A DNA stretch of 64,000 bases from Ischnura elegans (GCF_921293095.1 NC_060257.1:59246968-59310967), one strand, 5' to 3'. Shown: positions 18,451 to 29,534, numbered from the stretch's first letter. Program-made: numbers and translations. The notes: generated by a model not told the origin, from the letters alone.

Positions 18451-19524
18451 CATAATTCAGTTTAGTGCAAACCTTTGTGACAAAGTGAAAATGTTAAGTA
18501 GAAATTGTGAAATGAGATCATTACTCCAGCACAATTATAATTCCTTAAAACTTGCTTGAAGGGTTAATTGACAGTGAACACTCTAAAGCAAGACCATCAG
18601 CTATGGTGCATGAGTGTCACGTGTGAGCAAGTCACCCAACACCAAGTTAACATCCCAATTCAAACTATACAAAACAGCGAAAGAAAGAATACAAAACATT
18701 AATTAAAGAAACCTAATCTAGCAAGAGAAAATAATAAATAAATTTTGTGATATGGAATTATCCATGGCGGGTTGTCGGGGTTAGCGATTGGTGCTACATC
18801 CGGGAGTCGTATTCCGAATGATTCATTTTTGAAATCAAAGATGAGGAGCTGAGGGACATGGCCCCCAAGATGAAGTGTAAAACCGGCCGCACCTGTGAAC
18901 CTTGGGGAATCTGCTGGGTCACACATCGAATGACGTATCCTCTCGAAGCCAATAGCTGATTATCGTCCGGCTATTGTTTATCATGCCTTTGAAAATGAAA
19001 CGCGTAGGAGGTAAGTGAAAATATGTTAATTTTTAATAAATATTAAAATATTAGGTCGCAAGTAACTATACTGGACAATTCTCACAGCATTGGTTTTATT
19101 CGTAAGTAGCGATATCGCCTAATTTTACGTTGGTATACCCAGGGTAATTTCACTTTTAGATATTGACAGGTAAGCGTAAATATCGATGGTTAACTTAAAC
19201 AATAATAACATCCAAAGCTTAACTAAATGCCAGTTATTCTCACTGCGACATTGATACGGCGTATTTTCCGGTGATCAATTATTTCTTACGTTTCTTAATA
19301 ATTGTAACATTATTAACAAGTTAAAACATTGTTCCTCAAAGTGTAACGTTATGATGCTGCAAACTAATTAAACTTTCACATAAAGTACTGCACTAGATTA
19401 CTTTTACAAACGACAGTTTTAATATTTCGATGGATATTTCCTGATGACCCAAGCTAATTCAAATGCTGCATATTTGTAATATAATATTTTTTCAGTAACT
19501 GAAGTTATCCAAATTCTCAATAGA
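18451..19524. other. AT-rich spacer
   Basis: No gene, RNA or repeat is supported. Confidence 0.5.
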
Positions 19525-19870
19525 CACAGACTGCATGGCCAGAATGATTGTGAAAGAACATCCGAAGAATTGAGTGTTAATGTGAAGTACTTCAACAGTC
19601 TTAATCATGACCTTGGTTTCAAGAATTTTTAGAGCGATTGTTGGGACAAATTTACTAAACTAAAAATCAAAGCTTTGCAGGAACAGGGTGTCTCTGCTCA
19701 TGATATTCAGGAATCATTTTAACCCGTTGATCTTGACATTAACGGTGAAGCGCCGCAAAAAGAGCATTTCATATCAACCACCCAGATCAATAAGATGAAA
19801 TATGACCTGAAAATAAAAAGCGTCTGAATAAAGATGATGCCCTGGCAGATCATATGTTTGCCCATTCAAT
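19525..19870 (+). repeat. Second MULE N-terminal fragment
   Basis: 19525-19740 repeats 14435-14655 (same stretch from the CATGGCCAGAATGATTG block to AACCCGTTGATCTTGAC) with many differences and stops. Downstream sequence continues a decayed MULE frame. Confidence 0.65.
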
Positions 19871-19977
19871 GGAGGAAGAGGAAATTACTATTTTAATGTA
19901 GTAGTAGAATATTTTTTCAATTACTGAAGTTATGCAAATTCACAATAGATGCTGGCGTAAGCCTTACTACAGTACGG

Positions 19978-20433
19978 GTGACACCCAGGGTGTCACAGCA
20001 GCAGAAAGAGGAGCTCCTTAATTGTATGGTGGAGCACCCGGGGTTAGTCACCAATAAAATAGTTGGCACACAAGCTGCTGCCCAGAAGCAGCAGCTGTGG
20101 GCACAGCTAACGTTACGGCTTGACGCCTGGTTCAGTGGAGCGACAAAAACGGCGGAGAAGTGGGCTAAGGTAGTATTGTGCTTACACTAATCCAATAGCA
20201 TTGTCTTTAGTTTGCTTTTTAGACAGTATAAGAGGAACATGTACCGGAAGGTTTGGCAGGACTGGCGGTGCGACACGAAGCAGAAAGCTGCTAGGATCAT
20301 GGGGCATGCCAGAGGGACATGAGGAGGGCCATCCCTCAAAGTTGCAGCCATCACCCCTCTTGAGGAGACATTGCTGGGGTTGCTGTGCCAAGTGGCTGTG
20401 GAGGGCCATTTAGATGTACCCCACTCCATGCAG
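19978..20433 (+). pseudogene. zeste/NAIF1-like Myb-domain gene, two exons (copy 2)
   Basis: Exon 1 (19978-20169) reads TPRVSQQQKEELLNCMVEHP, then GLVTNKIVGTQAAAQKQQLW and LTLRLDAWFSGATKTAEKWAK, the first two helices of a regulatory-protein-zeste type Myb domain. The first codon is GTG where ATG is expected. A GTAG donor at 20170 and a CAG acceptor at 20226 join it in phase 0 to exon 2 (20227-20433: YKRNMYRKVWQDWRCDTKQ, then KAARIMGHARGT). An in-frame TGA at 20320-20322 falls where the family has Gly. Exon 2 is single-copy here, unlike the sixfold array at 1541. These proteins usually accompany Harbinger-type transposons and act as nuclear DNA-binding partners. Confidence 0.7.
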
Positions 20434-20910
20434 GTAGAACTATTTGTTGAATCGTAAAAACCTATAAAATGGAGTTTGTGACATCGAGTGACGCAAGTGG
20501 TTCTTTGACCTGTGGGGGTATATTGTACGTGTTGCAAAAAGATCTAGTCACTTACTATTTTTTTAGAACTTAGTACAACGAGTGCAGTAGTGTCTTAGCA
20601 TATTCATTGCTTTCACAAGTTTTGTGTACACTGGTTATTACGCGATTTTTAAAAACTGTTGGAGTGCTACTTTCCTCATATTAACATTGACGTGCAGACT
20701 AGCAGGAGTGAAAAGTCCTTCTAAAAATTCATCAGGCATGTAGGCAGAGCGAACGCCACCAGGTGGCGTTGGCTCCACCTACAGCGAGGCCCAGGTGCTG
20801 ACGTCATATCAGCACCGCAAGGTGGCGTTGTCTCCGCCTACAGCGAGGGCAAGGTGCTGACGTAATATCAGCACCGCAGCCAACGCGTCTAACCGCGAAC
20901 GGAGGTGTCT
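20434..20910 (+). promoter_or_regulatory. Spacer and CRE-hairpin repeats, copy 2
   Basis: Nearly identical to 2585-3055. The two 59-bp units with GGTGCTGA / TCAGCACC arms recur at about 20760-20877, the first again with TGACGTCA. Confidence 0.6.
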
Positions 20911-21120
20911 ATGCCGGAGGTGTCCACCGGATTTTGCCGGCAGGACTTCGCGACTACTTCACCTACCATCGAATGTCAGCAACGGCTTGCGGACATCGTC
21001 GGGGCAGCGGCAGCAGCGCACGGCGGAGGAGCTGACATCCCGACAGCGCAGGTGGAGAGGACGCTGTCGGAGGCTGAGGACCTGGAGGAGACGACGGGGC
21101 CCCTCACCCCTCCCTTATAA
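20911..21120 (+). CDS. Small acidic ORF, copy 2
   Basis: Counterpart of the frame at 3062-3271, with the Ala run and acidic C-terminal part kept. Open in both copies, but coding status is unproven. Confidence 0.3.
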   Translation: MPEVSTGFCRQDFATTSPTIECQQRLADIVGAAAAAHGGGADIPTAQVERTLSEAEDLEETTGPLTPPL

Positions 21121-21121
21121 A
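21116..21121 (+). promoter_or_regulatory. TATA box, copy 2
   Basis: TATAAA in the same GC-rich palindromic setting as at 3267. Confidence 0.5.
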
Positions 21122-21219
21122 GGAGGGGCACTGCTGCTACTCGTCATCCTGCTCATCGTAGGCGGCCTGACCATTCTCCCACGGATCGGAGGTAGTAGTA
21201 GAGATGCGTTTTTTGGGGT

Positions 21220-21610
21220 GCGTCGACAGCAAGGTCATTTGCACCGCTCATAGTTCCCTTGCCTTAAGGAAGCTTATTTGGGTTCTGTTAAGCGTTTTCA
21301 ACAAAAATAGGGTATCCCATTGTATGAGGTCACAAGAGTTCAATTATTCCTGTGTTGACGATAAATTGCATTACATTATTAATATTATCCAGATTATTAC
21401 CCAGAATGGTTCGTATATCTTGGTTTCCAACTAGTTCCCTGCGTTCAAGAGAGTATTTTGTACATTCCTCCAGAACGTGTCTCACAGTAAGGATGCAATC
21501 ACAGCTACGGATCGGAGGAATGATGTCATCGGGCAAGAACGCGCGACCCCCACCCCACCAGGATATGGCAGCTGCGGCGGATGTCTTTGCGTTCCCATAC
21601 GCCTGTAGGT
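21220..21610 (-). mobile_element. LINE 3' fragment (antisense), copy 2
   Basis: Same RNase-H-tail fragment as 3371-3760, at the same relative position, so its insertion predates the cassette duplication. Confidence 0.65.
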
Positions 21611-21672
21611 CCCCCCTACCCCTTGTCCCTCGGATGACTATATAACTTCCTCAAAGTTTTCATGGTCTCATA

Positions 21673-21873
21673 ATGGAGCCGATTGAGCCATTGGTCTCAT
21701 GTTTTCGGTGTAAGGCGCTACGTAGAAATTGTCTTTATATGGATTCTAGCAATGGACCATTGTATTCCTATGTACGATTTAGCATGTACCGCGTGCATGG
21801 TAGATTGCTACGGAAAAAAATGGAGACTTTTCCAGGGCGCCTGAGGTCTGCAGCTCCTGCTTTCTTACACTGA
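21673..21873 (+). CDS. 66-residue Cys-rich protein (intact copy)
   Basis: Opens MEPIEPLVSCFRCKALRRNC and continues through a Tyr/Arg-rich middle (YSYVRFSMYRVHGRLLRKK) to a stop at 21871. CxxC and a nearby Cys suggest a small zinc-binding motif. Copy 1 is truncated by a nonsense codon. Twenty-odd bases downstream the next ORF starts, in another frame. Function unknown. Confidence 0.4.
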   Translation: MEPIEPLVSCFRCKALRRNCLYMDSSNGPLYSYVRFSMYRVHGRLLRKKMETFPGRLRSAAPAFLH

Positions 21874-21896
21874 ACATGCCGTACATATCAGTTTGA

Positions 21897-22169
21897 ATGG
21901 GGCATGAGCTAGTGAGGAACGGTAGTGACCTCCCTCAAGCTGATTATTGTGTATTGAGCAACAACCATCCGCCTCTGGACTGGAGAGCTGCGGATTCGTG
22001 CAACAGATGCCGAAGGATTTTACCAATTAAAGAGCAATATGCGGGGGTGACCATGCTGCTGGACTGTAAACGTGTGAGCGATAATGATGAACTCTACTCC
22101 AATGGAGCTATGGACTATGATGATACTGATGAGGATGATGATGACACGACTTCTTGCGCCACCCAATGA
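21897..22169 (+). CDS. 90-residue protein with CxxC and acidic tail (intact copy)
   Basis: From ATG 21897, MGHELVRNGSDLPQADYCVL leads to SCNRCRRILPIKEQYAGV, a later Cys, and a tail of about 20 residues dominated by Asp (DYDDTDEDDDD). Copy 1 carries a one-base deletion. The paired Cys and acidic tail are compatible with a small regulatory protein, but no family is recognised. Confidence 0.45.
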   Translation: MGHELVRNGSDLPQADYCVLSNNHPPLDWRAADSCNRCRRILPIKEQYAGVTMLLDCKRVSDNDELYSNGAMDYDDTDEDDDDTTSCATQ

Positions 22170-22286
22170 AGATCCCCTCGATCTCTCCCTTCCCTGACCC
22201 CTTCCTTCAATGGCCGTAACGATAGATCGGGACGAATGGACCCGGCGTGTGGAATTAATAACTCCGCCCATGAACTGGTGGGAGAT

Positions 22287-22452
22287 AATGCCGGAGCCCA
22301 TGGATCCTCCAGCACTCCCACATCCCGCTCCGCCGTCACCGTCGCCATCTCCAATCTGGCTCCCGAGGTGGCTAAACCTCCCCTTCCCCCTTCATGCAAC
22401 TGTTGGTGTGAGAAGGGAACTCTCATGGGATCCGTGTGAGCGTAACCAGTAG
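22287..22452 (+). pseudogene. Truncated Pro-rich ORF, copy 2
   Basis: Starts as the 4437 ORF (MPEPMDPPALPHPAPPSPSP) but diverges after WLPRWLNL at about 22375, where the copies stop matching, and ends in unrelated sequence. Confidence 0.4.
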
Positions 22453-22619
22453 AAACCAGTTTCGCTTGCGAGTGGGATGGGTAGGGATTCATATATATAG
22501 AAGTCCAGAGAACATAAAAAGATATTCGATCAATTGTACTTCTGTAACAGTATCAGCTCTCGTAAAGAAAAATATTCTGTTGATCAAGCTGTAAAAATCA
22601 TCATCAGGATAAAATTTAT
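22381..22619 (+). promoter_or_regulatory. Promoter and leader of the 94-residue gene, copy 2
   Basis: Sequence without counterpart in copy 1. TATATATA at 22492-22499 is followed by a purine-rich leader, then the 5' UTR intron donor GTAAGTAT at about 22620. A GAAACCAGTTTC palindrome lies just upstream. This probably is the original promoter, which copy 1 has replaced with other DNA. Confidence 0.5.
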
Positions 22620-22708
22620 AGTAAGTATATATTTATATTCATTATAAAATTGAAATATTTAGTTATAAATAAAAACGTTACTATTTTAATATATATTTAT
22701 GCTTTTAG

Positions 22709-22993
22709 ATGGAATCCATCAAAACTCAACTGCTTAATCAACAGAAGAATGTTGAATTCCTCAAAAGGGAAGACCTAATCGAGGGGAAGGAAGATGTTGT
22801 TTCCAAACTGGAATCAACAAAAACCAGATATGGAGAGGCGCTTTTGGCTACCATTGAATATGAAGGAAGAGAAAGGAAGATTTTCATGCCGAAATTTTTT
22901 CATTTGAGTGAAGCCGAAATAAATTCTTTTAACGAAAACTCATGGGGAGAGAATATTTCATTAGTTAAAGTTAAGGGGTACCTCAATGTTTAA
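22709..22993 (+). CDS. 94-residue cassette protein (copy 2)
   Basis: Same gene as 6902-7186, with three or four replacements (for example D for Y at residue 29, K for N near residue 61). The ATG follows the splice acceptor TGCTTTTAG. AATAAA lies at 23011-23016. The promoter and leader intron are intact, so this copy is more likely to be expressed. Confidence 0.65.
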   Translation: MESIKTQLLNQQKNVEFLKREDLIEGKEDVVSKLESTKTRYGEALLATIEYEGRERKIFMPKFFHLSEAEINSFNENSWGENISLVKVKGYLNV

Positions 22994-23702
22994 TGAAAAA
23001 AAGTTGTTTAAATAAATGAATGAGACAGTAAACTTGATATGATTTATAAAAATTGATGTAAAGATGCATACATTTATATTTAATAAAAGTGTCTTCATAG
23101 CTGAATTTGTGAGTGTTATTTAAAATATTCCTTCTCATAATGTCATTGTGGACAAAACAAAGAGGAAACTTAAGAGTAAAAGGGAACGTTTTTTCCTCTC
23201 TTGATATTCGAACAAAATCGCCAATGGAGAATTTAGGTTTTTTATGTTCAATAGACGCAAAACGACGTGCGATGAGGAACGCATTTCTATCACTCACTTC
23301 TTTCGGAGGTACACCCGTGCTGGAATGTTCACGTTCGTTATATCCATTCAAAAGCTTCGATAAAGCATAGACATAATTTAAGGTATTGAATTTGGTAAAA
23401 TATTTATACATGCGTCCCTTGAGCGTGCGATTAAATCTTTCTACTACGGCAGCCTTCACATCGGGATCGTTTGTCGTGTAAAATTTTATCCCTTGATTTG
23501 CAAGGAAGCGTTTAAACTTAACGTTAGAGAATTCAGTCCCCTTATCACTCTGAACCTTATTTGGTTTCCTATGGACAAATATTTCTCGAAAAGCCTCAAT
23601 CATATTCTCTGCTGTCTTGCTCTTGAGAGGGATGGCCCATGCATACTTGGAAAACAAATCAATTACAGTGAGAAGGTACGTATGGAGCAGGAACATCAAC
23701 AA
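22983..23702 (-). CDS. DD35E integrase, Polinton-like (copy 2, N-terminally truncated)
   Basis: A 239-residue frame on the minus strand. Catalytic residues are Asp15 (VIDLFSKYAWAIPLK), Asp53 (VQSDKGTEF) and Glu88 (VVERFNRTLK), giving DD35E spacing. A YFTKFNTLNYV block and HSSTGVPPKEV follow, then a C-terminal PKFSIGDFVRISREEKTF of the SH3/chromo-like tail. This arrangement is typical of Polinton/Maverick and adintovirus integrases. The zinc-finger N terminus is missing, since upstream sequence is unrelated, and the last ~50 residues look like read-through. An intact catalytic triad without the N-terminal domain makes activity doubtful. It lies tail to tail with the 94-residue gene. Confidence 0.75.
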   Translation of the reverse strand: MLMFLLHTYLLTVIDLFSKYAWAIPLKSKTAENMIEAFREIFVHRKPNKVQSDKGTEFSNVKFKRFLANQGIKFYTTNDPDVKAAVVERFNRTLKGRMYKYFTKFNTLNYVYALSKLLNGYNEREHSSTGVPPKEVSDRNAFLIARRFASIEHKKPKFSIGDFVRISREEKTFPFTLKFPLCFVHNDIMRRNILNNTHKFSYEDTFIKYKCMHLYINFYKSYQVYCLIHLFKQLFFIKH

Positions 23703-23852
23703 CAGCTTTCATATGAAGATTTTCCCTTGCTGAGGCGACGGCTGCAAATGTACCACCATTCTTCGCGTACCGTGCCAGAAGTCTCAACTCAGCAACGGGA
23801 GACGCCTCGTGTTGAATCCGAACGACACTCGACAGTGGAGGAGGAGGTTCAG

Positions 23853-23859
23853 TATAAAA
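23853..23859 (+). promoter_or_regulatory. TATA box, copy 2
   Basis: TATAAAA in the same context as 8048. Confidence 0.4.
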
Positions 23860-24055
23860 GAATTAAAGTTCGAGTTTTTACAGAGGCTCATTTTTGATGA
23901 TTTCTATATTGTGCTAGTAAAAGAAGACTTTTTAAGCAAATTTATATAATGTTATTTGAAAAGTGACAATAAATTGTTTTGATGGAAAAAGTGACTTAAG
24001 TTATGTTTATTTTGGTGTAGTGAGTGTTTTAGTGAATTTTTTTATTTGATGGTTA

Positions 24056-24310
24056 TTGTGGGGAGGGAGAGAGAGGAAGATAAAAGACTGATGGTTGGGA
24101 TTGTTTAAAAATGTATTTTATGAAAGAAAGAAAATATTAATATTCTCCTTTGTATTATTGCTAGGAAGATAATGAAGTAACCATTCGTGTGGCTTTTTCA
24201 ATCCTACTTCTGTACCGTCTTGGACTTGTATATAATCCGTTTTTTGACTTTCTCATCCAGCAGACTTTTTTTTTCAACTCCCTCTCCCCCTTTTCGTACT
24301 TATTTGATTT
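24056..24310. repeat. Foldback remnant, copy 2
   Basis: Matches the right arm and centre (AATATTAATATT) of the foldback at 8262-8580, but most of the left arm has been deleted. Confidence 0.6.
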
Positions 24311-25384
24311 TCGTACTTATAAAAGTGTTTGCTTCATTCTAATTTTCCATTTATACAATAAAACCGAATTATTCAAACCGAGCTGAGTGAGTGTGTTTCA
24401 TTGAAATCCCACGGATCCGATCCCATCCGACCCGCATCGCTCGCAACCCTCGCGCATTCGCTGCTCCTCCGCTTTCCCTTGTTGGAACGTTGAATAAGGC
24501 AAGGAGGGAGATTCCGCATGCAATAAAGAGGGCTAAGTACGGACATTATGACTGCAAATTTTTCAGAAATAAGGACGCTTCTCTGACTGTACCAGGGAAA
24601 GAAAAATAAGCATGTTATTATCATGAGTACTATGCATTCATCGATCAATATAGACCAGAATCCTAAACGAACGCCAGAGACTCACCGGTCTATAAATTTA
24701 TTTTAGTGTTTCTTTTTAATGCTGACATTGGTCATTCCTATTCAATTTCCAAGTACTTATTTTTATGTATGTTTTGAAACCAAAGTTGATGTGTGAAGTG
24801 AGTTGTTTGTAAATTTTGGACAAAATTATTTTATGGTTAATCAAGTTTTATTAAGGTCTTGGGCAATTCATTGGGTACTTTTCCATATATTTTGTTTTCC
24901 GTAACCAATTATGTAAAATAATTATCCTTGCTTCACCAAAAAACAGAGAAATAAATATTATCATATCTACCGACGGAATCGGTTTCTGTGCTACCAGCCA
25001 ATATATGTATATGCATACCTCCAAGCCGCTCCGCCATTAATGTGGTACAGTGCTGAACATTGCGGAAAATGCGTAAGTAACTTATTGGGATTTCTTTTTT
25101 TTAATTCATAGTGCTAATTTCTATACGGCGACGAAGGTATCACAGAGCTGTCTTCTTTCCGGTAATTTTGGTAATTACGCAGAATGTGATATAAAACAAT
25201 TTCTTTAAATATCCACAAAAAATGTTAAAAAATGGCAATTCAAACATAGAAACGATCGAATAGGAATAAATTATGTGCAATGTTATTTTGTTAATTTAAA
25301 ATAAGTATGGGATCCAAAAAACTCAAAATAGCCAATATGGCTAATTCCGTCGTTCTCGTAGGTGAAAAAGTCCCGTCCTTCTAG
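24311..25384. other. Intergenic DNA
   Basis: No gene is supported. An open frame pair at 24373-24648 on both strands has no recognisable content. Confidence 0.5.
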
Positions 25385-26080
25385 TGTTAAACTCATGTCA
25401 TCGCGCCTACCTGGCTCCTCAGTACTCGCTTCCCGGGCTATTTTGCTTTTACTTTCACTCTTAGCGTTCCTTGCTTAGGCCCTGCCTTGTGGGCCACATT
25501 TGCCATCAACCTCCGTTGCTTGCGAAATTTTGAGTTCATAATCCCTTCCCCCTCCGGGAACTTGGGAAATTCCTCGCGCATCTATCCATCGCTAGGCCAG
25601 TTTTTGCCAGTCTGTCGGTAGCTGCCGCCTTCTCCTGCCTCTCCGAGGGTTTAGTGCCAGCCGCAACTAAAGGTAGAGTTCCTTTGTCTTTTTATTAAAA
25701 TGCAATCCAAACAAAGGTAGAGTTCCTTTTTCTTTTTATTAAAATACAATCCATGAGCTATCATTGATACCCGACGCCAAGGGCAAGAGCCCACGTCAAA
25801 CTCGTTCGGATTCGAGTCCCGGCTTATCCGAGGCCGGGTCGCGACAGTAGAAGCTGCCTATGGCTGATGTTTTTCATTCTCGTAGTGCGAATACTGAGGT
25901 AATGTCCCAGCTTAGTGCATGGTGAAAAGCTTGAATCATTCTTATTCTGAGAGTGCGAATTATCTGATACTGTCCTAGATACTCTCGGATGTTACATGCA
26001 GATTGTTTGATTGTGGACTCAACTTGAACGCGACAATCTGGAGCAAAGTGTAGCGTACATCCTACAACTGGTGACCCCGA
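25385..26080 (+). mobile_element. LTR and primer-binding site of a gypsy-like retrotransposon
   Basis: A putative LTR begins TGTTAAACTC at 25385 and ends ...CCTACA at 26066. It is followed by ACTGGTGACCCCGAAGTG (PBS TGGTGACCCCGA at 26069-26080), a typical sequence right after the 5' LTR in insect Ty3/gypsy elements. A short duplication (AGGTAGAGTTCCTTTxTCTTTTTATTAAAAT, about 25670 and 25715) sits inside. The LTR boundaries rest on one copy only. Confidence 0.5.
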
Positions 26081-26329
26081 AGTGAAATATTTTTCTCCGA
26101 GCACCCGCCATTTTGTGCCACAATTGTTTCGGTTACAGCGTATCCCTGATTATAACAGTTGTGTCGTACTACGGAGTTATTTATTTAAGTTTTAAGTGAC
26201 CTCAGTGCTCCCTGTAGATGCCGCACGCAATTTTCCGCTACCCCTGCAAAACATTGAGTTGGCAACGGATACGCCAAGTGCCGTGACGATCTGTGCCTCC
26301 CTCAGATTGCCGCCATTTTGGCCTAAGAG

Positions 26330-26510
26330 ACCGGCGTTGTGGTGCTGAACCTTGGGTTGCGCCGCGAATTTAAATGGCGGTTGGTGGTGGCTGACGTTAC
26401 CAAACCAATAATCGGTACGGATTTCTTAAAATACTTAGGCCTTCTGGTGGACATACGACGCCAACGCCATGTCGTCTGCATTCCACACCAAGCACCCGCA
26501 GTTACCTGAT
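26330..26510 (+). pseudogene. gypsy protease fragment
   Basis: The frame LRREFKWRLVVADVTKPIIG followed by TDFLKYLGLLVDIRRQR matches the end of retropepsins from gypsy elements (F.W.F.VADV..PI[IL]G.DFL). No reverse transcriptase follows, so the element is a deletion relic. Confidence 0.6.
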
Positions 26511-26616
26511 GAAAATTTTATGCGATTAAAGAAAAGCAGCAGTCCATAGGCCGGAGGATAACAGGGGTGTTTATTTGCGTCAATGGCTTGAAGAATACCC
26601 CTTTGTATGTACGATT

Positions 26617-27052
26617 TTGAAGGTGAATGGAAATGGCCTTCTCACCTATGATTTAAAAATTTCTCTCCAAATTGTCTCAGGAATTGCTTCCAGAGGTTAA
26701 ATGCTTCAGGTATATTTCATGGATTGACGCCAGCAACGATATCTGCTAAAGCTGAACGAGCACCCACTAGCTGTTACCTGGTGAACATTCCATGTGAGAA
26801 AACAAAAGCAGCTGTCTACATGTATTGCGAGCCATACAGGGGTGATTACTTTAGCCAACAGAATGAAAATGAACTTTCCATTATCGTTCTCATCTTTTGA
26901 AGGTGATTGGAAATGGCCTCCTCGCTAAAGATATGAAGTTTTCTCTCCAAAGTGCCCCAGGAATTTGTTTCCAGAGGTTATGCGCTTCAATTATATTCAA
27001 AGGGTTGCGGTCAGAAGCCATAGCTACCAAAGCTGATCAAGCACCTATAATG
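26617..27052 (+). repeat. Two imperfect ~157-bp direct repeats
   Basis: 26617-26773 and 26895-27052 share TTTTGAAGGTGATTGGAAATGG-type starts, CTCTCCAAA, CCAGAGGTTA and AAAGCTGA.CAAGCACC blocks in the same order. No coding content recognised. Confidence 0.55.
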
Positions 27053-28361
27053 TAGTAATAACCTCAAAATAAATTAGATGGTTTCCCACGTGGTGCACGA
27101 GTATTTTCCAATACCCGATATATTATTGTGAAATGTTTATCGTGAAGGCATAAGGAGATTGTTATTTACTCTAATTGAGACTCAGCATTCAAAAAGTTGA
27201 TATTGCCTCGTGATGATTATGCTAAGGCTTTTGCAACTGTATTTCATAGATATAGGATAAATAGTCGTCTACTCCCTAAAGCAGCATATTTGCATGGATG
27301 CTTTTTTCTTACACTTCCTGCTTCATCTACCTTTCACTTCAAGTTCAAAACTGCACACGAGGGGTTACAGCCATGTTGCCAGGTAAGATTCAACACTTGA
27401 AAAATGACCTCCACCCATCAATGTAACACTTGAACCAATAAAATTGATATGAATCAATCTACAATTTGGAAGTTTTGGCTTCCTGTGATAGCCACTACAA
27501 TTTCAAATGATAACTAGAATGATAGCCACCCCCTTAGGTTTTTGAGGTCAGTACATACTGGCACAGCACCTATGCAAACTTCTTGTAGACATTTTCCAGC
27601 CAACTCCTAGGGGATTCTATAGCCATATTGTACCGAAATCTTTCTACTGCAAGATATAATTATTATGATCCTTTCATTCTTAATATCTTTAATACTATTT
27701 AATCAATATTATTTCAGAAATGATTACTATGTAATAGTTAAGTCATGCTAATACTTTCAATAAATCACCTTTAAGATTTAATTTTTCTTTTCATCCTTCA
27801 CCTCCCTAGTTATCCTTATGCTGCTAATTCACGTGTAATGTAGTTGTGCTTGCATATCGATAATTAGCGACTCAACACCTCAAGTTTGAATACTTCAGTT
27901 ACCCTTTAGGTTTTTAAAGTTCTGTTCTTATTTGCAACTTAGAGCTTCCAAGGCAGCATTTAATTTGGTTTGTAATGACCTTTTACAAGCACAGGGTGAA
28001 CTGGCCACCACAGTGCAGACCAGAGTTACTTAAATGAATGGGATAGAGGGGAGCTGCAAAGCCCTGCCAGGACACCAAAGAAAATGTCCCCATTGAGACT
28101 CATATGCAGAAATTCTTTCCTGCAACCAAGATTCATATCTTTTCTCATGACATCTGGAATTTTCTCTGACCATTATCAACTTTCTCCGACATAAATACCA
28201 TTCCCAATTTTGCAGCAAAGATATCATAGTAACAGGATTGAAATTTAGGATGCGTGCTAGGTCATTTCGCACCACTATTGTCATTCAATTCCAATGCTTT
28301 GGTGGAAAAAGAATAAGAAGCAAGCCACTGTACATGCCAACTTTATAAATTGGGTGAACAT
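27053..28361. other. Intergenic DNA
   Basis: No supported gene, RNA or repeat. Confidence 0.5.
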
Positions 28362-28640
28362 ACTTAAATTTTATCAAAAATACTAATTTCCTTAAGGCAC
28401 CTAAAGGAATTATTAAAATTAGTACGGCGGTCTCCTAGGAGGGATCCAAGGTCTACCCCTAGATTAATCAGCCTGCGTGCATCATGGTACTTATGAATAA
28501 CTATCAGGATATTTAAAATACTCAACAGGCATCTGCAATCATCACATTGGAGAGGTTCCTTTTCTTTAGGAAAGAGATACCCATGAGTCAAATGGCAGTG
28601 CCCTATCCTCAACCATGTGATTACTCTCTCCGATATCAGT
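28362..28640 (-). pseudogene. LINE RNase-H tail relic
   Basis: The minus-strand frame reads RIGHCHLTHGYLFPKEKEPL, then QCDDCRCLLSI, and later NFNNSFRCLKEISIFDKI. RIGH..LTHGYL and C..C are the post-RNase-H motifs of Jockey/R1-type LINEs. A 60-bp GC-rich tag lies beside it at 28738-28797. Confidence 0.65.
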
Positions 28641-28871
28641 TATGAATTCTGTGCAATACTGATGCAGATAGAAATCATGCCATAGGAGATTAAAGGTACT
28701 CTTTATAACCTTTTAGAGACCTTCTGACCCTTTCAGTCGCCTCTTACGACAAGCAGGGATACTGCGGGAGTATTCTGATCCCCAACCCGCAGGGATAAAG
28801 AGATTTGACACTGTTTTGCATTTGTAAAAATCAAGGGAAACAATCACATTCCATTAACAAACAGAACTTAT

Positions 28872-29215
28872 CCAGGGTTCCCACTACAACTCAATCATAA
28901 AATTTATGATTCTTTTCAGGTTTTCACAGTCTGAACGTCGTCAAATTCACAGTGCAAAGGGTTGTGAGTGGGAAAATGGAGGGAGCAGGACGGCAGGGAT
29001 GTGAAGAAGTGTCTGATTTTTCACCAGGGTTAATGAACACTTTGGTTACCAGTCCTCCCATCACAGGCTTAAGATCAATGCGTCGTCATGGCACACAGAC
29101 CAATAATTGTGCTTTGGATGTTATGTGCAGATAAATGCATGGACTGAGTTCGCACGTGACTCACCTTGAAACATGATTAACACATCAATTTTTCTTTTGA
29201 TCGATCAATGGTTGC
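28872..29215 (+). mobile_element. hAT-like repeat, 3'-truncated copy
   Basis: Starts with CAGGGTTCCCACT, the terminal repeat seen complete at 41360-41988, and follows that family's internal order (GAGTGGGAAAATGGAG block, GGCACACAGACCAAT block, CACGTGACTCACCTTGAAAC block). Its right end is missing. Confidence 0.6.
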
Positions 29216-29534
29216 GTTCAGCAGACTCAACAGTTGCGGATCTGGTGAGACAATTTCTGCTGGATGCCCTCTGGTAGGTCACCGGTGTTACTGATCAGAC
29301 GCCATTTTTTCCACCTGAGAAAATCACTGATCACTGGTTGGAAACTTACAAAGCCTCCCACTGAAAATAACCCAACTTGAACTCTTCTCAGAGCAATGTG
29401 TGTCTTCATGCAGGTTCTCAATGAACATGTCATGATTCACAGAAAATCCACTACCGACAAAGACGTTACCATGTGAGGACTGAAAGATAATTTTAAAAGC
29501 CGCACAGACAGCCTAAGTCCTCTCATTTGTTGAG

